From the NCBI GenBank assembly GCA_050084515.1, contig CM114275.1, forward strand, positions 2,232,001 to 2,296,000: DNA of 64,000 nt, written 5' to 3'. A model generated the notes under the pieces. The model worked only from the letters and a program-made list of their open reading frames with translations. It was not told where the DNA came from and did not search any database. Shown piece by piece: positions 28,770 through 41,048 of this stretch; positions within the stretch are counted from its first letter, which is position 1, and the number at the start of each line of letters is the position of its first letter. Source of the DNA: Blasia pusilla (Eukaryota; Marchantiophyta; Marchantiopsida; Blasiales). The translations under genes were made by a program, and so were the position numbers.

Positions 28770-29490
28770 TTCGTGGGTGACCCATGCAATGAAGCGGTGG
28801 AGGTTGCTGAAGTTTTGCTGAAAAATCAAATACATATATCGGGGTCAGAAACTTGGGAAACCAAGTTAATGGAGATACCCCATGTACCACACTATGCATG
28901 GTTTGGAAAGATGTTCGGCACCAGGCGAACAACAACAGAGAGGTATGAAGGGTGTCGGGTTCTTCATCGAGAGACTTCATGGTGGACAGTGTGAGATCAT
29001 CAACACAGGGCTCGAGTATGAACACAAAGACATATGGGTCAAAGTCCAGTGAGTGCAACTCATGCGGGATATGTATATCGGGTGTATTTACATGCCTACA
29101 AACAATGAATCATTTTCGAATGAGGCGGCGTTTGATAGTGTGAAAACTGATTGCCTTGGGTTCCGGACAAGGGAACATAGTCTTCTTGGGAGACTTCAAC
29201 ATTTGGGTGGGGCAAGGCACCGATCCCCAGCGGAGATCGGGATGTTTGGAGATGTGAGAGTGAATGGCAATGGCACACGGCTGATCACGATGTTGAGGGA
29301 ACTTCAAGCGATGGCACTTAATGATAGGCATAAGGTGGGATCCCGGCTTGGACTAGGGTCAACTTCAAGGAGAATGAGAGCTCCATTGTGGACTACATAG
29401 CTGTGGATGAGGAACTCTACACACGCAGTGGGAAGATCACATGTGGATGCGACAAACATTGGAAGATCAGATCATTCATTGGTGCAGACA
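28770..29490 (+). pseudogene. LINE apurinic-type endonuclease domain, decayed
   Basis: Pieces in several frames read as an exonuclease/endonuclease/phosphatase domain: SETWETK (the catalytic ET dipeptide) near 28845, GDFNIWVG-like residues near 29190 in one frame, NESSIVDYIAVDEELYT near 29375, and a GRSDHSLVQTEL terminus near 29460 that matches the family's closing SDH motif. Frequent frame changes show it is dead. In an intact LINE this nuclease nicks target DNA to prime reverse transcription. Confidence 0.6.
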
Positions 29491-30309
29491 GAGTTGCGAC
29501 AAAGGCTAAAATGCTCGACCAAACCAGTGAAGAGGGTGATCAAGAAATGGAGGATAGAGGACTTCAAGATGAGGGCAACAAGAAGGTGTACATTGGCAAG
29601 CTGGAAGAAAATCTCTTGGCATTTGACACTTTCATTGAATCTACCGTCAAGACCTTTGGGTTCACAAGAACAACTGTGGACATGGTCTTTGGCATGGTGG
29701 GAGCGTGGAGTGACAGATGCCGCCGAGATTGCTTGTCGCGGCAGGAAATTGATAATATGCGGCAGAGCCGTCAAATGGTGGTCCTTGGAACTCAAGGCAA
29801 CCATTGCCAAAAAGGGAAGCGTATGTCACAAGTGCCAAAGCCAGGGACGATGCATCCTTGTGGGCAGAGTATGTGGCCTTACGCAAGGAAACCCGTCTTC
29901 TCGTGCGCATGCATACGAAGAAAATGAACCAAGCCACATACTCATCCATCAATGAGAATTTCACCGAGAATCGAGAAAAAGTTCGGATGGAAGTGCAGAA
30001 ATTGAGCAAGGCCAGGGGACGAAACGCGTAAAGGCCTTGAAGAGAAAAGACGGTGGAATGGTGACCACGGCTAAATAGATCCGACATGTGTTGGAAGGCC
30101 ATTACAAGGAGTTAGGTAGGAAGCCCGCTCAGACATCCCTTGAAGAGCAGAACTTTGAGAGGGTGGTGGAGGATTTTGTAAAGATACAACGGGAGAAGGC
30201 AGATGATGAGGTTGAGTGGGCAACGCATATAATGATTGGTTCTCCTGGCTGAGGTGGGAGCAGCGATCAAAGAACTTGTGAACCACAAAGCGGCGGTGGT
30301 GATGAGCTT

Positions 30310-31224
30310 GTGAATGAGCGGTTGAAGTATAGCGATCTTTGCTATGGCTTGTTCTCTAGTGAGTCTCTTCAACCTGGTCAGTGGCGGGCAGAAGTCATCC
30401 CACAAAGATGGCGGATGGGAGTCGTCGTGAACCTCTTCAAGAAGGGTGAGCGAAGACCCTGGAAACTCAGGGGTATTACATTGCTGAGTGTAGTCGGGAA
30501 GCTCCTTTGCCGTATACTCAACAATCGGATCTCTGTGCACCTGGAGGAGAATTCTGTCATCAAGGAAGGCCAGGCTGGCTTCCGGCAAGCTCGAGGATGC
30601 GTGGACCACATCTTCACCTTCAGTCAGATCATCCAGGGTAGGAAAAAAGAGGGGAAACCCACCTATTGCTTCTTCTTGGACCTCAAGAAGGCACATGACA
30701 CTGTATGGCGTGACGGGCTTTCTTATAGCTTGTGGAAGGCGAGGCTGAGAGGAAAAATGTGGAGGGTGGTGGAGAAGATGTACCAGAACACAAGGAGTAG
30801 AGTTCTGGTGAATGGCCAAAAGAGTGGCACATTCGACATCAAGCAAGGAGTGGCTCAAGGATGCCCGCTCTCCCCCACCCTCTTCAACATTTTCGTGAAT
30901 TCCCTATTGGAAGAAATGGAGGATAGTGGACTAGGCATACGGGTGGGCAACAGCTCTTTTGTTGCCTTGATGTTTGCTGATGACTTTGGTGGCCTCGAGG
31001 AAACAGGAGAGAAACTCCAAGAGATGATCTCCCTGACCAAAATCTGGTGTGACATGTGGGGCATGGAGGCAAATGTCTTGAAGTGCGGTGTGATGATTTT
31101 CAATGGCAAGGAGGAGGACCAAGACCAACAGTGGTACTGGGGTGACCAAGAGATCCCCGTGTGGCTACCACACCTATCTGGGCATAGAATTCTCGGAAGA
31201 TTGCATGTGGGATGCACACATTAA
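30310..31224 (+). pseudogene. LINE reverse transcriptase
   Basis: A 304-codon open frame carries the RT fingers and palm blocks: GITLLSVVGKLLCRILNNR, EGQAGFRQARGCVDHI, FLDLKKAHDTVWRDGL (first catalytic Asp), QGVAQGCPLSPTLFNIF, and LMFADDF with the FADD catalytic pair. This order is typical of non-LTR RT. The frame lacks an intact endonuclease upstream and stops soon after the RT, so it is called a pseudogene although the RT itself is uninterrupted. The long minus-strand frame 30112-30858 is its antisense shadow. Confidence 0.85.
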
Positions 31225-31836
31225 GAAGACTCTTGAGAAAGGCCACAAGAAGGTGAACGGTCTGTCCGATTCCTATAGTGCCGGGACATCACATCGAAGT
31301 AAAGCTCTGTGTCATTTTGCATACCATTCGTCCCCTCGCTGGAATCTGAGGGCAGCGTGTGGGATGCCAACACCAAACAAAGGGATAGGCTTGAAGTCAT
31401 GCGGTGAAGGCGTTTGGGGTATGATGTCAACTTCATCACGAACGGCCCAGCGTTGGTGTGAGATCAGAACTAGGTGTGGAACCCTTGGAGGATAGACGTG
31501 ACATCGCCAAGTTGAAATGGCGGAGGCAGTTGGAGACAATGGACTCCCATCGCTATCCTAAAGAGGTGATGGGGAAAACTGGACCCAAAGAAGACCCGTA
31601 AAAACAGGCCAAATCTTGGGCGAAAAAGGTTCAAGAGATTGTGCAAGCATCCAAGCTCCCAAGCATGGCCTGAATGTGGGAGCAAGATGAGAAAGCATTC
31701 GTGGATACCATAACCAAAGCGGTGGGCAAACGCTCACGGTAGAACAACACGGAGGAAGCCATGAAAATGTCGACCTCTCTCTTTTTGACGGTATATCCCG
31801 AGAGGCGTAACTGAAGAAATATTTTGCGGGGAACCC

Positions 31837-32064
31837 TTGCTTGGGAACCCGGCTCAAGTTCAAGTTCAGGATGGGGCAATTACCTTGAACCATAAGAAAA
31901 GGAGGATGGGAACACAACTAAACTCTTGCGCCTTGTGTGACGATGGGGACGAAACCTCTAGTCATTACTTGGTCTCCTGCGCAAAATTCACAAACACAGA
32001 GCAAGAGCATATGTTGATATTGCTAAGTGGTAGTACTAGAATTGTTCAACACATTGAGCCTTGA
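31837..32064 (+). pseudogene. LINE C-terminal zinc-binding knuckle (zf-RVT type)
   Basis: The frame encodes CALCDDGDETSSHYLVSCAKF-like spacing (C-x2-C, ET, H, C), the pattern of the C-terminal zinc knuckle found after the RT in plant LINEs. It is separated from the RT frame by shifted sequence at 31225-31836. Confidence 0.6.
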
Positions 32065-32342
32065 TTCATGGCCCAAAGCTCTTGCCTTTGGTAAGTAATG
32101 TCTATTGGGGATCCCAATCAGGTAGAGTAGATGGTGTGGTCAAGAGCTTCTTGGTTGACACTTGGAAGCTCCGCACAAACACGTTGTTTGGTTAGCACTC
32201 ACACTATATGAGAGTGTCTCCCTCCTCTCATATGGTACCTTCTTCACTTGCTTCTCTCTCTACACCCATCCCAGTCTCAAGCGCCGTCCAACCAAGGCGC
32301 GGGGTCTATGGTCGCAAGGCTACGACATACACTACTTAATGA

Positions 32343-33570
<1,228 letters not shown>

Positions 33571-33589
33571 TCAATTAAATATGTTAGTC

Positions 33590-34547
33590 CATGGACAAGA
33601 AGTGTACATATTCAATGTGTTACACTAGTCAAAGCTCGAGTCAGGTGTCAGAGGCATCCACCTCTGAAAAACAACTTCGTAGATCAAGTAGAGTCACTCA
33701 TCCTCTTTGTAGATTCATAAATAAAGGATTTCTTACGACACATCATGGATATATGATGACTATCCTTCAAGAACAACAACCGAGTTTTTTTTGGAGAAGC
33801 TACAAGCAAGGTCAAATGGATTGAAGCTATGGAGGAAGAGCTTGCTACGTTAAGACATCAACAGACCTAGGAGCTGGTTGATATACCTTCTGGTAAGGAA
33901 GCTATTGGTTGCGAATGGGTTTAAAAAGTCAAGCGCAATCAAGAAGGTACAGTGAACAGATACAAAGCCAGATTGGTAGCCAAGGGCTATGCACAACAAT
34001 ATGGCATCGATTATAAGGAGACATTTAGCCATGTTGCAAAGATGGTGACTACGAGAACAATGGTGGCACTTGCAGTAAGTAAGAAGTGGAGATTACAACT
34101 CCTCTTTCACTTCGGAGGAAATGAATTATGAGTAAGTAACCAAACACTGCTTTTCTGAAAACTTACGTGTGATAAGTAGCATCGACTAGTGGTAAGAGTT
34201 ATTTGTTCCCATATGAAAGAGTTTGAAACGAAATAGTATTAGATGCACAACGAAGTTGAATAATGGTCAATTGTACCATAGTGGTATATGTTACCATTTT
34301 AATTCGTTCCAAGCATGCCTCATGGACGTCAAGAATGCTTTCTTGAATGGAGATCTATATGAGGAGGTATACATGACTCAACCACTTGGATATGAGCATC
34401 CATTGTTTCCATTATGCGTATGCAGGCTAAAGAAAGCTCTGTACGGGCTTAAGCAAGCTCTAAGAGCTTGGTATGGCAAGTTACATACATCCTACAAGAG
34501 TTGGGCTCTACAGTATGTGATTCTGACTCCTTGTTATATGTCTTGAG
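33590..34547 (+). pseudogene. Ty1/copia reverse transcriptase fragment with an insertion
   Basis: Plus-strand blocks match the start of copia RT (RVT_2): SEKQLRRSSRVTHP, then [32 protein letters not shown] and [15 protein letters not shown]. After the 217-bp repeat at 34102-34318 the frame resumes with [18 protein letters not shown] and [19 protein letters not shown]. In-frame stops occur near 33868 and 33923. The fragment ends before the YVDD active site and is followed by gypsy LTR sequence. Confidence 0.85.
34102..34318. repeat. 217-bp dispersed repeat, copy B, inside copia RT
   Basis: It has the same length and ends as the copy at 25947-26163. It interrupts the conserved copia string [17 protein letters not shown]. 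Removing 34102-34318 plus one copy of the flanking CTC (34099-34101 and 34319-34321) restores the reading frame exactly. That gives unambiguous insertion borders and a 3-bp target duplication. Confidence 0.85.
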
Positions 34548-34549
34548 AG

Positions 34550-34678
34550 GTGTCGTGCGCATACACATCGCTACACAATATACATTGCTGTATCGAACAC
34601 ACACTCAAACACACACGATCCCATGCTAACTCATGGCATCCATACATAGAGGCGAGAAGTACCAAAATATCTCCAATA
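34550..34678 (-). mobile_element. Truncated gypsy LTR start
   Basis: On the minus strand this begins TTGGAGATATTTTGGTACTT, the LTR start seen at 35306 and 33131, and runs about 130 bp before ending against the copia fragment. It directly follows the end of the LTR at 34690-35306, giving a tandem LTR arrangement. Confidence 0.55.
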
Positions 34679-34689
34679 CAGTAAGATCC

Positions 34690-35306
34690 AATCTCTCTCT
34701 ACACCATCTCACACCATAGCTCTCAAAGGTGTGTACTCTCTCTCATATCAAACCAAACCCACTCTCCTAATGAGAGGCTTGGGTTACACTCACAAGGCAA
34801 GGGACCATAGCTCCGCCGCCTTATGCCAAAAGGTTCAACAAAGAAAGAATGAGCTCTCAAGCTCTCTCTCTTGGAGGTATACCCCCTTCCCTCTCCCAAG
34901 CGCTCTCAACGGTAACCTATGCTCACAGGTCACCTCCTTGGCTCTTGACTTGCTGTAGCGGGTCAAGGGCCACTTCCCAAAGTATAAAGTCAACTATCCC
35001 TAACATGGAAACTTACCACAAATAGTAATTTCTCTATATGGCTCCAAATGAGCCGAAATGAAGGGGAAACCTGCTCTCTCAGGTTTCCCAGGGCCTCAAC
35101 AGGTCATCCTCAACCTCTTGGGCCTGTCCTCCGCTACTCATACAGACGCTCTGTTAGATCCCACCGATCTATCCTAACATTCGTGACAATTGTCGTGCGC
35201 ATACACATCGCTGTCATCGAACACACACACAAACACACACGATCCCATGCTAACTCATGGCATCCATACACAGAGGTGAAAAACACCAAAATATCTCCAA
35301 TCGCCC
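34690..35306 (-). mobile_element. Ty3/gypsy 3' LTR
   Basis: Downstream on the minus strand of the integrase-PHD frame is a G-rich polypurine-like tract (reverse complement of 35307-35320) and then a block shared with 32570-33131. Position after pol and repetition in the second copy support its identity as the LTR. No matching 5' LTR was found upstream of pol near 50 kb. Confidence 0.55.
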
Positions 35307-35487
35307 CCCTAGCTGGTGGTTAGGTCCCTCTAACTCCACATAGCCATCTATCTCTACCTATCACGACATACATCTCTAGGACGCTAAGAGCTGAAAGGCC
35401 GAGTGCTCATGTGGCCCCATCGTTAGTCGCCTTCCTCTCATCCATGTCACAGAAAAAGTCGGAATCAAAACCTACCTAGTATCTCCT

Positions 35488-35838
35488 CTATGTACATCTG
35501 GGATACATCCATCGTCCATAAGGAACCCTAGTGAGAGGTGGCGTCAGACATGCCATATGCCAACCTCTCGAACATCCATCACAGACTAGCATCGTGGCCG
35601 CACCACGAGCAAAACCACACAACATACAACGTAAGCCTGCAAGAACTATTGCTGAGCTCGGATCTATTGTACCATGAATGTTAGGAAGGTGACATGGCGC
35701 AAAATTACTCACATGGTCCTTCCATACCATACCATCGCGTCCCTCCAGCAAGAGAACACCGAATGGAAAAAGGTCACGCACTCTCAAGATAGTGCGCCCT
35801 GTAGTCACATCCAACGTTGTCGGTGCCATCTGCTGCAA
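35488..35838 (-). pseudogene. Gypsy pol C-terminus with PHD-finger-like domain
   Basis: The frame carries TTLDVTTGRTILRVRDLFPFGVLLLEGRDG, a post-integrase tail segment, followed by a PHD-type zinc finger: CMLC, then CDGC, WHMAC, and PPLTRVPYGRW. The last pair reads YPRC where a PHD finger expects CPxC, so one ligand is lost here. PHD fingers read histone H3 tails. At the C-terminus of a retrotransposon integrase, one could steer integration as chromodomains do, but that role is inference. The same region recurs at 33400-33570 and 54354-54620. Confidence 0.7.
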
Positions 35839-35849
35839 GTAGACATAAT

Positions 35850-36569
35850 CTTCGTGATGGAATCTCTAGATAGTTGGTCAATAGCCACCGCCCCTCTTCA
35901 CCGTCTGCACAACTCTCTCCGATAATCCATCCACCTCGAGATGATCTCACAAAGTCGTGTCGTGGTTGATCAACGCCTGATCACACAAGGCCTGGAACTC
36001 ATCGTGAAACTCGGTACCTTGGTTTGTCAACACCTCAGCCGGTGCGGCATAATGACTGAGCATTTTTTCAAGGAAGGCATAAGCTACTCCCTAACTTGCT
36101 TTGTTAGGCAATGTAACCAACTCGATCCACTTTGAGAAGTGCTCATCTATCACCAACACACAACGACTGTGACGCTCTGTCAAAGGCAAAGCTCCTGCAA
36201 AATCCAAACTCCATCAATACCCTAAGCCCATGATCAGTAATGGATGCAACAGTGGAGTCAGAGCATTGAACGATGGTCGGACCCGATCACACACCATGCA
36301 CATGGCAACAAACTGCTGAATGTTAGTTTGCATGCCTCGCCACCAATACTGAATCTGGAGCAAGCTGTACTTCCGCTTCACCCCAAAGTGACCCAACTCC
36401 TCATGGGCATGCTACACTACTCGTGCTCTCTACAAAGGATGCGGCACTATGCGTACTCTACCATCCTCCCAAACCCTCAAAACATATGTCCCCTCCCAAC
36501 GGAATCGTCTGGCCCGTTGTAGGATCGGATCCCGCTCTTTAGCACCCAAGGTGCTCGCAACGCTGGCAC
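35850..36569 (-). pseudogene. Ty3/gypsy integrase
   Basis: On the minus strand a HHCC zinc-binding domain is clear at 36396-36214: GHFGVKRKYSLLQIQYWWRGM, then CMVCDRVRPSF. A decayed core follows, with W.LDFAGALPLT near 36190, HFSKWIELVTLPNKAS near 36130, AEVLTNQGTEF near 36030 and DGLSERVVQTVKR near 35920. Upstream, KERDPILQRARRFRWEG continues the link from RNase H. That link is cut at 36570-36577 by the 11.4-kb insertion. The rest of pol lies at 48008-49970. Confidence 0.8.
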
Positions 36570-36577
36570 TACGAAGG
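36570..36577. repeat. 8-bp target site duplication, left copy
   Basis: TACGAAGG here is repeated exactly at 48000-48007, on the other side of the 11.4-kb element. Confidence 0.8.
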
Positions 36578-36777
36578 GAGGTGCGGTAAGAGGAGAGGAA
36601 GAGAGGAAGAGAGGAGAGAGGAGAGAGGAAACTACCTTCAACCGAAAGAGATACGTTTTTTTTGAAGAGAGTTTCCGTTGGGTTGAAGAGAGGAAACTTT
36701 TTGTGTGAATTTTTTTGCACTTTTTGATCTCAGTTCTTAAGCACTCCCACAGTTTTTTTTTCGTCTTCCACATTTTG

Positions 36778-36804
36778 GCAACCCCTCTGAGTCCGACGAG
36801 TTAC
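36778..36804. repeat. Outermost palindromic motif, subterminal
   Basis: A degenerate copy of the 27-bp palindrome lies 200 bp from the left end of the element, beyond the SWIM exon. The matching subterminal copy in the second element is at 53603-53629. Confidence 0.6.
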
Positions 36805-36982
36805 AAATTGCACAAAATTTAGAAAACTGAAAAATCAATGGAATCATAAGTGTGGAACCAATCACTTTTTCCATCCAAGGTCTGGAAAAAATGTGTCATT
36901 TGCCCTAGGCTGAATAGAGTTCAAGCTCAAAGTGAAGGTTCTGGAAAAATGAAAGTACAGTCTAAAACCTCATTTTGCATCC

Positions 36983-37465
36983 TCAAAGTGGTTCGTTTAA
37001 AATACTTCGCACTTCTTTGAGGGACATAATTGGTTGGTGGATTCCTACTCCTACCTCCGACTCTCTTAAAACTACAAGCAACACATAATACATGTGCTTA
37101 CAAGAGAAATACCTTTTGCCACTTGTCTCTCTTTGGACAAAGTCATCACATGAATGTGTGGGAAAGCAACAGATGTGCACCACATACACCCCTGTGACAT
37201 TTGAATTCATAGTGTTGTTCATGACCCAATACATCCTTCCTTTTCCATTGCCACTGTAGACATTTTTTGTGGCTATGATCTCCATTTTTGCCTCTCGAGC
37301 TGATGCAATTTGCTTTGCTCTCTCCACCGTTGGCCTACACACTCTGTTTCTCTTCACCCCATTTCTAGACTCAAACAGAAATAGTGTAGCATGCCCACGA
37401 GGAGTCAAGATTGACGTCAATCTTGGATTGAATACGAAATGCAAGATTGATGTCCTCCTGGGCAT
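36983..37465 (-). pseudogene. Transposase C-terminal exon with SWIM-type zinc finger
   Basis: The minus-strand frame contains ESRNGVKRNRVCRPTVERAKQI and then VYVVHICCFPTHSCDDF followed by KRYFSCKHMYYVLLVVL. The C...C-x-DF...CKHMYYVL pattern is that of SWIM zinc fingers, which sit at the C-terminus of Mutator-like transposases. It is nearly identical to 53007-53426 in the second copy. Just upstream, the segment 'gtcaatcttggattgaatacgaaatgcaa' is duplicated (about 37410 and 37490), which breaks the frame relative to the second copy. Confidence 0.65.
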
Positions 37466-37471
37466 GCTACA

Positions 37472-38419
37472 CTACTCCGGGTACATGTTGACGTCAATCT
37501 TGGGTTGAATACGAAATGCAAAGGTCTTTGTAATGCGAACATGCTCTGAACTTCCTTCGTCTACGAGTCTGAAAGTGGCACTTGTAAGATTGTCCACTTC
37601 GTCTTGAGTGCAATTCGTACCTACGGCGATGGGCCAAATCGTGGGGATATTCCCCGGAGCTCCAATGGTAGCCAAATAAGACTTGCGGAAAGCGAAAGAT
37701 TCATTTGGGCAGAAGAAGTACTTCAATTGATCCCTAGTCCTCGTGAAACGATCAAAGGTTTTGAGTCCCCAAAACCCAGGCAGTGGTCGTCCAGTCCTTG
37801 TACAGTTCTTATTTAGGAAAGTGCCGCATGCTCTCCTAATGCCATCAGATCCTGCCCTGCAAGTGGGTCCACGTCCTAGGTTGCTCCGAGATATATGCCA
37901 CCGTTTCACGTTGCAATCCATCTCCATGACCGGAATCCCATATTGTTGAACTACCCTAGCGACCGGATGTTGCGAACTTCCAGCAACATAGGGCTTTTGA
38001 AATAAAATATTCACTGATTTTGGAGAAGTTCCTCCATCACGGATTTGGGAGCGGTCCGGGATCCCCGAATACCTGGGCGGCGTTATTTCCTCATCCAAAT
38101 CAATCACCGGATTCATTCCTCGATGCTGCCTCTTTACCTGCCTGAAGTCAAGATACTTATCTGGTCTCCACAAGTCTCGCTCGGACTGATCTACCACCAT
38201 CTGTATGGGACGTCTTGAAACGCGTCCACGAATATCCCCACCACTGTGTACGTCTTGCTCGAGGGGAGTTCCTGCTATGCACCGATTGAAGGCTTCCACA
38301 TAGAGTTTCTCATCACCCAATCTCACAACCGCCCTGACATAGAGCTCATAGATCGAAGGCCCCCTTCCTTTTGTTATGCCTTTTGTGAGGAAGATATGGG
38401 ATGCTGCAGACTGTAGCAT
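37472..38419 (-). pseudogene. Transposase-like protein, segment after the palindrome-rich intron
   Basis: A 315-codon frame including LYVEAFNRCIAGTPLEQDVHSGGD, DLDEEITPPRYS, a Cys-containing CRAGSDGIRRACGTFLNKNC stretch and LPGFWGLKTFDRFTRTRDQLKYFFCPNESF. The same blocks occur in order at 52140-52980 in the second copy, so the segment is a real part of the element's protein. I do not recognise a named domain. It lies between the catalytic-like region and the SWIM exon. Confidence 0.6.
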
Positions 38420-39002
38420 TGCTCTTGCCTAGTCTTATTGGAATGCCTCCACAAGTGAAATTCTTTGGCATGCTTGTGACGACCTCCATGAGGAATGAAC
38501 ACTTTTTGCTCCACTTGTGTTGGGGCAGAGGGCATTTTCATGAATGTTCAATCCCTGCAACAACGGCACTGTGAGAAGGGAACCAAAATAGCTCTATGAG
38601 CAAAGAAAAAAGCTACCTATTGAAACCAGACGGGTTGCAAGTCGGAGGCATCCCATGAATGACTCTGTAACCCGTTGGTTTCCGACGTGTTGCAACACCC
38701 AGGAACCACCTAGTGCAACCCGTCGGATTTCGACGGGTTGTAAGTAAATTTGGCCATGCGACTTGCAACCCGTCCTTTTCCGACTGGTTGCACTCTCAGG
38801 AAACCCGTCAACCCGTTTGATTCCAACGGGTTGCAAGTAAATTTGGCCATGCGACTTGCAACCCATCGGGTTTCGACTGGTTGCACACTCAGGCAACCCG
38901 TCGGTAAGCAACGGGTTGAACACTCAGGGAGGCAACCTATCGCATCCAACAAGTTGCTTGGTTTCTTCGGTTTGAAATCCCTATAGTGCCCATGCTTCTC
39001 AC
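38420..39002 (-). repeat. Palindrome-filled intron of the transposase-like gene
   Basis: A good donor (AAAG/GTGAGA) on the minus strand lies at about 39002. Eight copies of the 27-bp palindrome lie at about 38667, 38715, 38765, 38808, 38858, 38893 and 38930, plus a half-copy at 38622-38640. They are evenly spaced at about 45 bp. The second copy of the element has a palindrome cluster at the same place (51649-52120). Confidence 0.7.
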
Positions 39003-39004
39003 CT

Positions 39005-40213
39005 TTAGCTGCAACTCTTCAAACAATTTTCAGCGAGACAAATTAGTGAACTCACTTCCCGCATGAAGTTTCCCCATTGTCTCATTCGTACAGTCCACCA
39101 ACTCAACCAAGAGCATAACTCTTTGTACTTCCCCTCAATCGCATATTTCCTCCACCACCCATGAATTTCTTCATGGTATTCCATGGCCTGTTTCAAGGTT
39201 TTGCTGTCCTTGCAGCGTTGGAGTAGAGTGACATGCTCCTTCCTCTTATTCTCCTTGATGCAAGATTTGGTGTAGCGGGTCACAGACTATTGCCAATGGA
39301 AAGCATCCAACCTTTCTCTCTCCGGTTGAACCTCCCCACCCAAAAACACTTCCCTGATAGCAATCCACCCAGGTTGTGCATTTTCCGCCATGAACCCATA
39401 AATTTTTGGAGATGGCCTTTTGTTTTCCTTCACCACCTCCAATAAGAGTAACCAACACATCTTCAAACTGCCAACATCTTCTGCTTTTACTTCACAGACA
39501 AATATAGTTTTGAGTCCCTTCTCCACATGGTCATAAACGTGAGCATCCATTGTCAACCATCGGTTCAGCACTCTGTAGCAAATATCAAAGCTTACCCTGC
39601 TGCCGTAAAGATCTTCCCCTTCCCTCATTCGATCTATAAGACCGAGGCCACTCGACCGACCTGTCGTTGACATTTTGAAGACATAGGCCCTGGATCCTTT
39701 GTCTCCCTGGCCGATGAACTTCCATCTCTGAATGAATGGAAATATGGAGTTGGCCTTGATTCTGGCAATGGCATCCATTTCGGCCGTCTTTCCATCTAGT
39801 ACCCGAATTTGACGCATCAAATTCCGGAAGCATTCAGGATCAGCGAGAAATGCGAGATTTTCCCTGAGTTGTTTCTCCTCAGCAGCCGTGATCTTGCCCT
39901 GTCGAGGGATTCCAAGCAATTGTTCACAAATTTGTGATGTTGTTGTTAGCTTGATCACTCCGAGCTTTGAACCCGGAGAGTTTCTGAAGACCTCAGCCAC
40001 TTTCTTTGCCACATCCTCCTTGATGTGTCTCTGAAGTGTGGGAGCCAACATGAACTGTCGGCCTTGTGTACTCTGACGTGGAGCCCAAGTCGTGGAAAAT
40101 GAAAAATATGTTTGCAGGACACGCTCCAATGCAGAAAGGGGATAATTGACAATGAGGACATCGATGGCCTCCCGGCGGTATGGTAGCACCGACCTCATAT
40201 GGAGTTTTTGCAT
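39005..40213 (-). pseudogene. Mutator-like transposase core
   Basis: Two adjacent minus-strand frames (40213-39287 and 39283-39005), separated by one stop, read RHIKEDVAKKVAEVF, SQICEQLLGIPRQGKIT, TMDAHVYDHVEKGLKTIFVC (candidate first Asp), KIYGFMAENAQPGWIAIREVF (position of the second acidic residue), and after the stop ERLDAFHWQ, SVTRYTKSCIKENKRKEH, YHEEIHGWW and SWWTVRMRQWGNFM. This resembles the DDE core of MULE-type transposases with the FHW/QS step after the second acid. Family assignment is by motif order, not by search. Upstream, in another frame, HDLGSTSEYTR..VHVGSHT suggests a zinc-binding HxH. A 20-bp deletion there, relative to 50540-50560, shifts the frame. Confidence 0.6.
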
Positions 40214-40367
40214 TCTTGGGGGGGAATTACGACGTATTGACCCGCCCGTTGCGCTCTAGATACGGGCATGTTGGACTTCTACACTCCAAGGCTCCAACGC
40301 ATTGGCGGCGGGAGACAATCCAAGGACCATCTAGAATTGAAGCACTAGTCCGTTGAAGCCTGCACCA

Positions 40368-41048
40368 TCAATGACAATCAGACTTTCTGTCCATACCCTT
40401 CAAGCGTCCTCCATCTTTCTTTTGAGCAGGAGCAGCAAGTGGAGGCAACTCAAAAATACAATTATCATCGGACGTGGGCGGCAGCTCGTCAATAAGAATG
40501 TGCTTGAACATTTTCAAGGCCAGAGACGATAGCAAACTATTGCCTGATATCCGCAAGAGGAACAAGTAGGCGGATAGAGGGCCCAATTGGTGTCCGACCG
40601 ATCCACTGAGGTTGACAACGTCGAGAATTTCTTCAGGAAGTACAATATTGTAACGAACGTGTGAAGTTGGAGTTGATGCTGGATCTACTGAGCTAGGAGT
40701 TGCAAACGTAGAGCTCGATGCACTAGGAAATTCTCGACCGTCTACTTGGGAAACGGAGGAATTCAGAGGCAAGCCGTAAACTCTATATTGACCATTTGCT
40801 AGAGGTAGCAGATTCCATACTTTACGGTCTGCAATCACTGGCTGGATTGTCTCGCCTATTATGTCCTCCGTACCGTCCACCCTAACATCCTTGGACACAA
40901 AGATGGTTCCAATTTGGAGAAGAAATCGAACTGAGAGAAAATTTTCATCCATTGGTATGAAAGACTCACGAGCTTGCGGTTGAACGATTTTTGATTGAGG
41001 AAGGACCGCTAGATGATTGCAACAAGTGAGCTTCACATAATTATCCAT
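40368..41048 (-). CDS. N-terminal exon of the transposase-like gene
   Basis: A 226-codon frame begins MDNYVKLTCCNHLAV, 83 bases downstream of a TATA box (41137-41131 on the minus strand). It contains FLSVRFLLQIGTIFVSKDV and a Ser/Thr/Pro-rich linker, and ends near a Cys-rich stretch in another frame (RRQCVGALECRSPTCPYLERNG, about 40320-40240), which resembles the zinc-binding N-termini of some transposases. No domain is recognised in the frame itself. This region is missing from the second copy. Confidence 0.5.
   Translation of the reverse strand: MDNYVKLTCCNHLAVLPQSKIVQPQARESFIPMDENFLSVRFLLQIGTIFVSKDVRVDGTEDIIGETIQPVIADRKVWNLLPLANGQYRVYGLPLNSSVSQVDGREFPSASSSTFATPSSVDPASTPTSHVRYNIVLPEEILDVVNLSGSVGHQLGPLSAYLFLLRISGNSLLSSLALKMFKHILIDELPPTSDDNCIFELPPLAAPAQKKDGGRLKGMDRKSDCH

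Larger units (their letters stand above)
27610..32250 (+). mobile_element. Degenerate LINE (non-LTR retrotransposon)
   Basis: In order along the plus strand there is a possible ORF1 remnant (27876-28336, no domain recognised), an endonuclease region (about 28770-29490), a linker, a reverse transcriptase (30310-31224) and a Cys/His knuckle (about 31920-31995). This is the standard order of a plant LINE. No poly(A) tail or target duplication was recognised, so the limits are approximate. A (CT)n array begins about 95 bases after the right limit and another ends just before the left limit. Confidence 0.7.

Noticed and set aside
30112-30858. 248-codon minus-strand frame
   Set aside because: It is the antisense of the LINE reverse transcriptase and has no domain of its own.
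34102-34318. 217-bp insert in copia RT as a spliceosomal intron
   Set aside because: It does not begin GT or end AG on either strand, and an independent copy sits in non-coding DNA.
38667-38957. Evenly spaced palindromes read as a CRISPR-like array
   Set aside because: The host is a plant, spacing and repeat sequence vary, there are no cas genes, and the motif is spread over the whole element.
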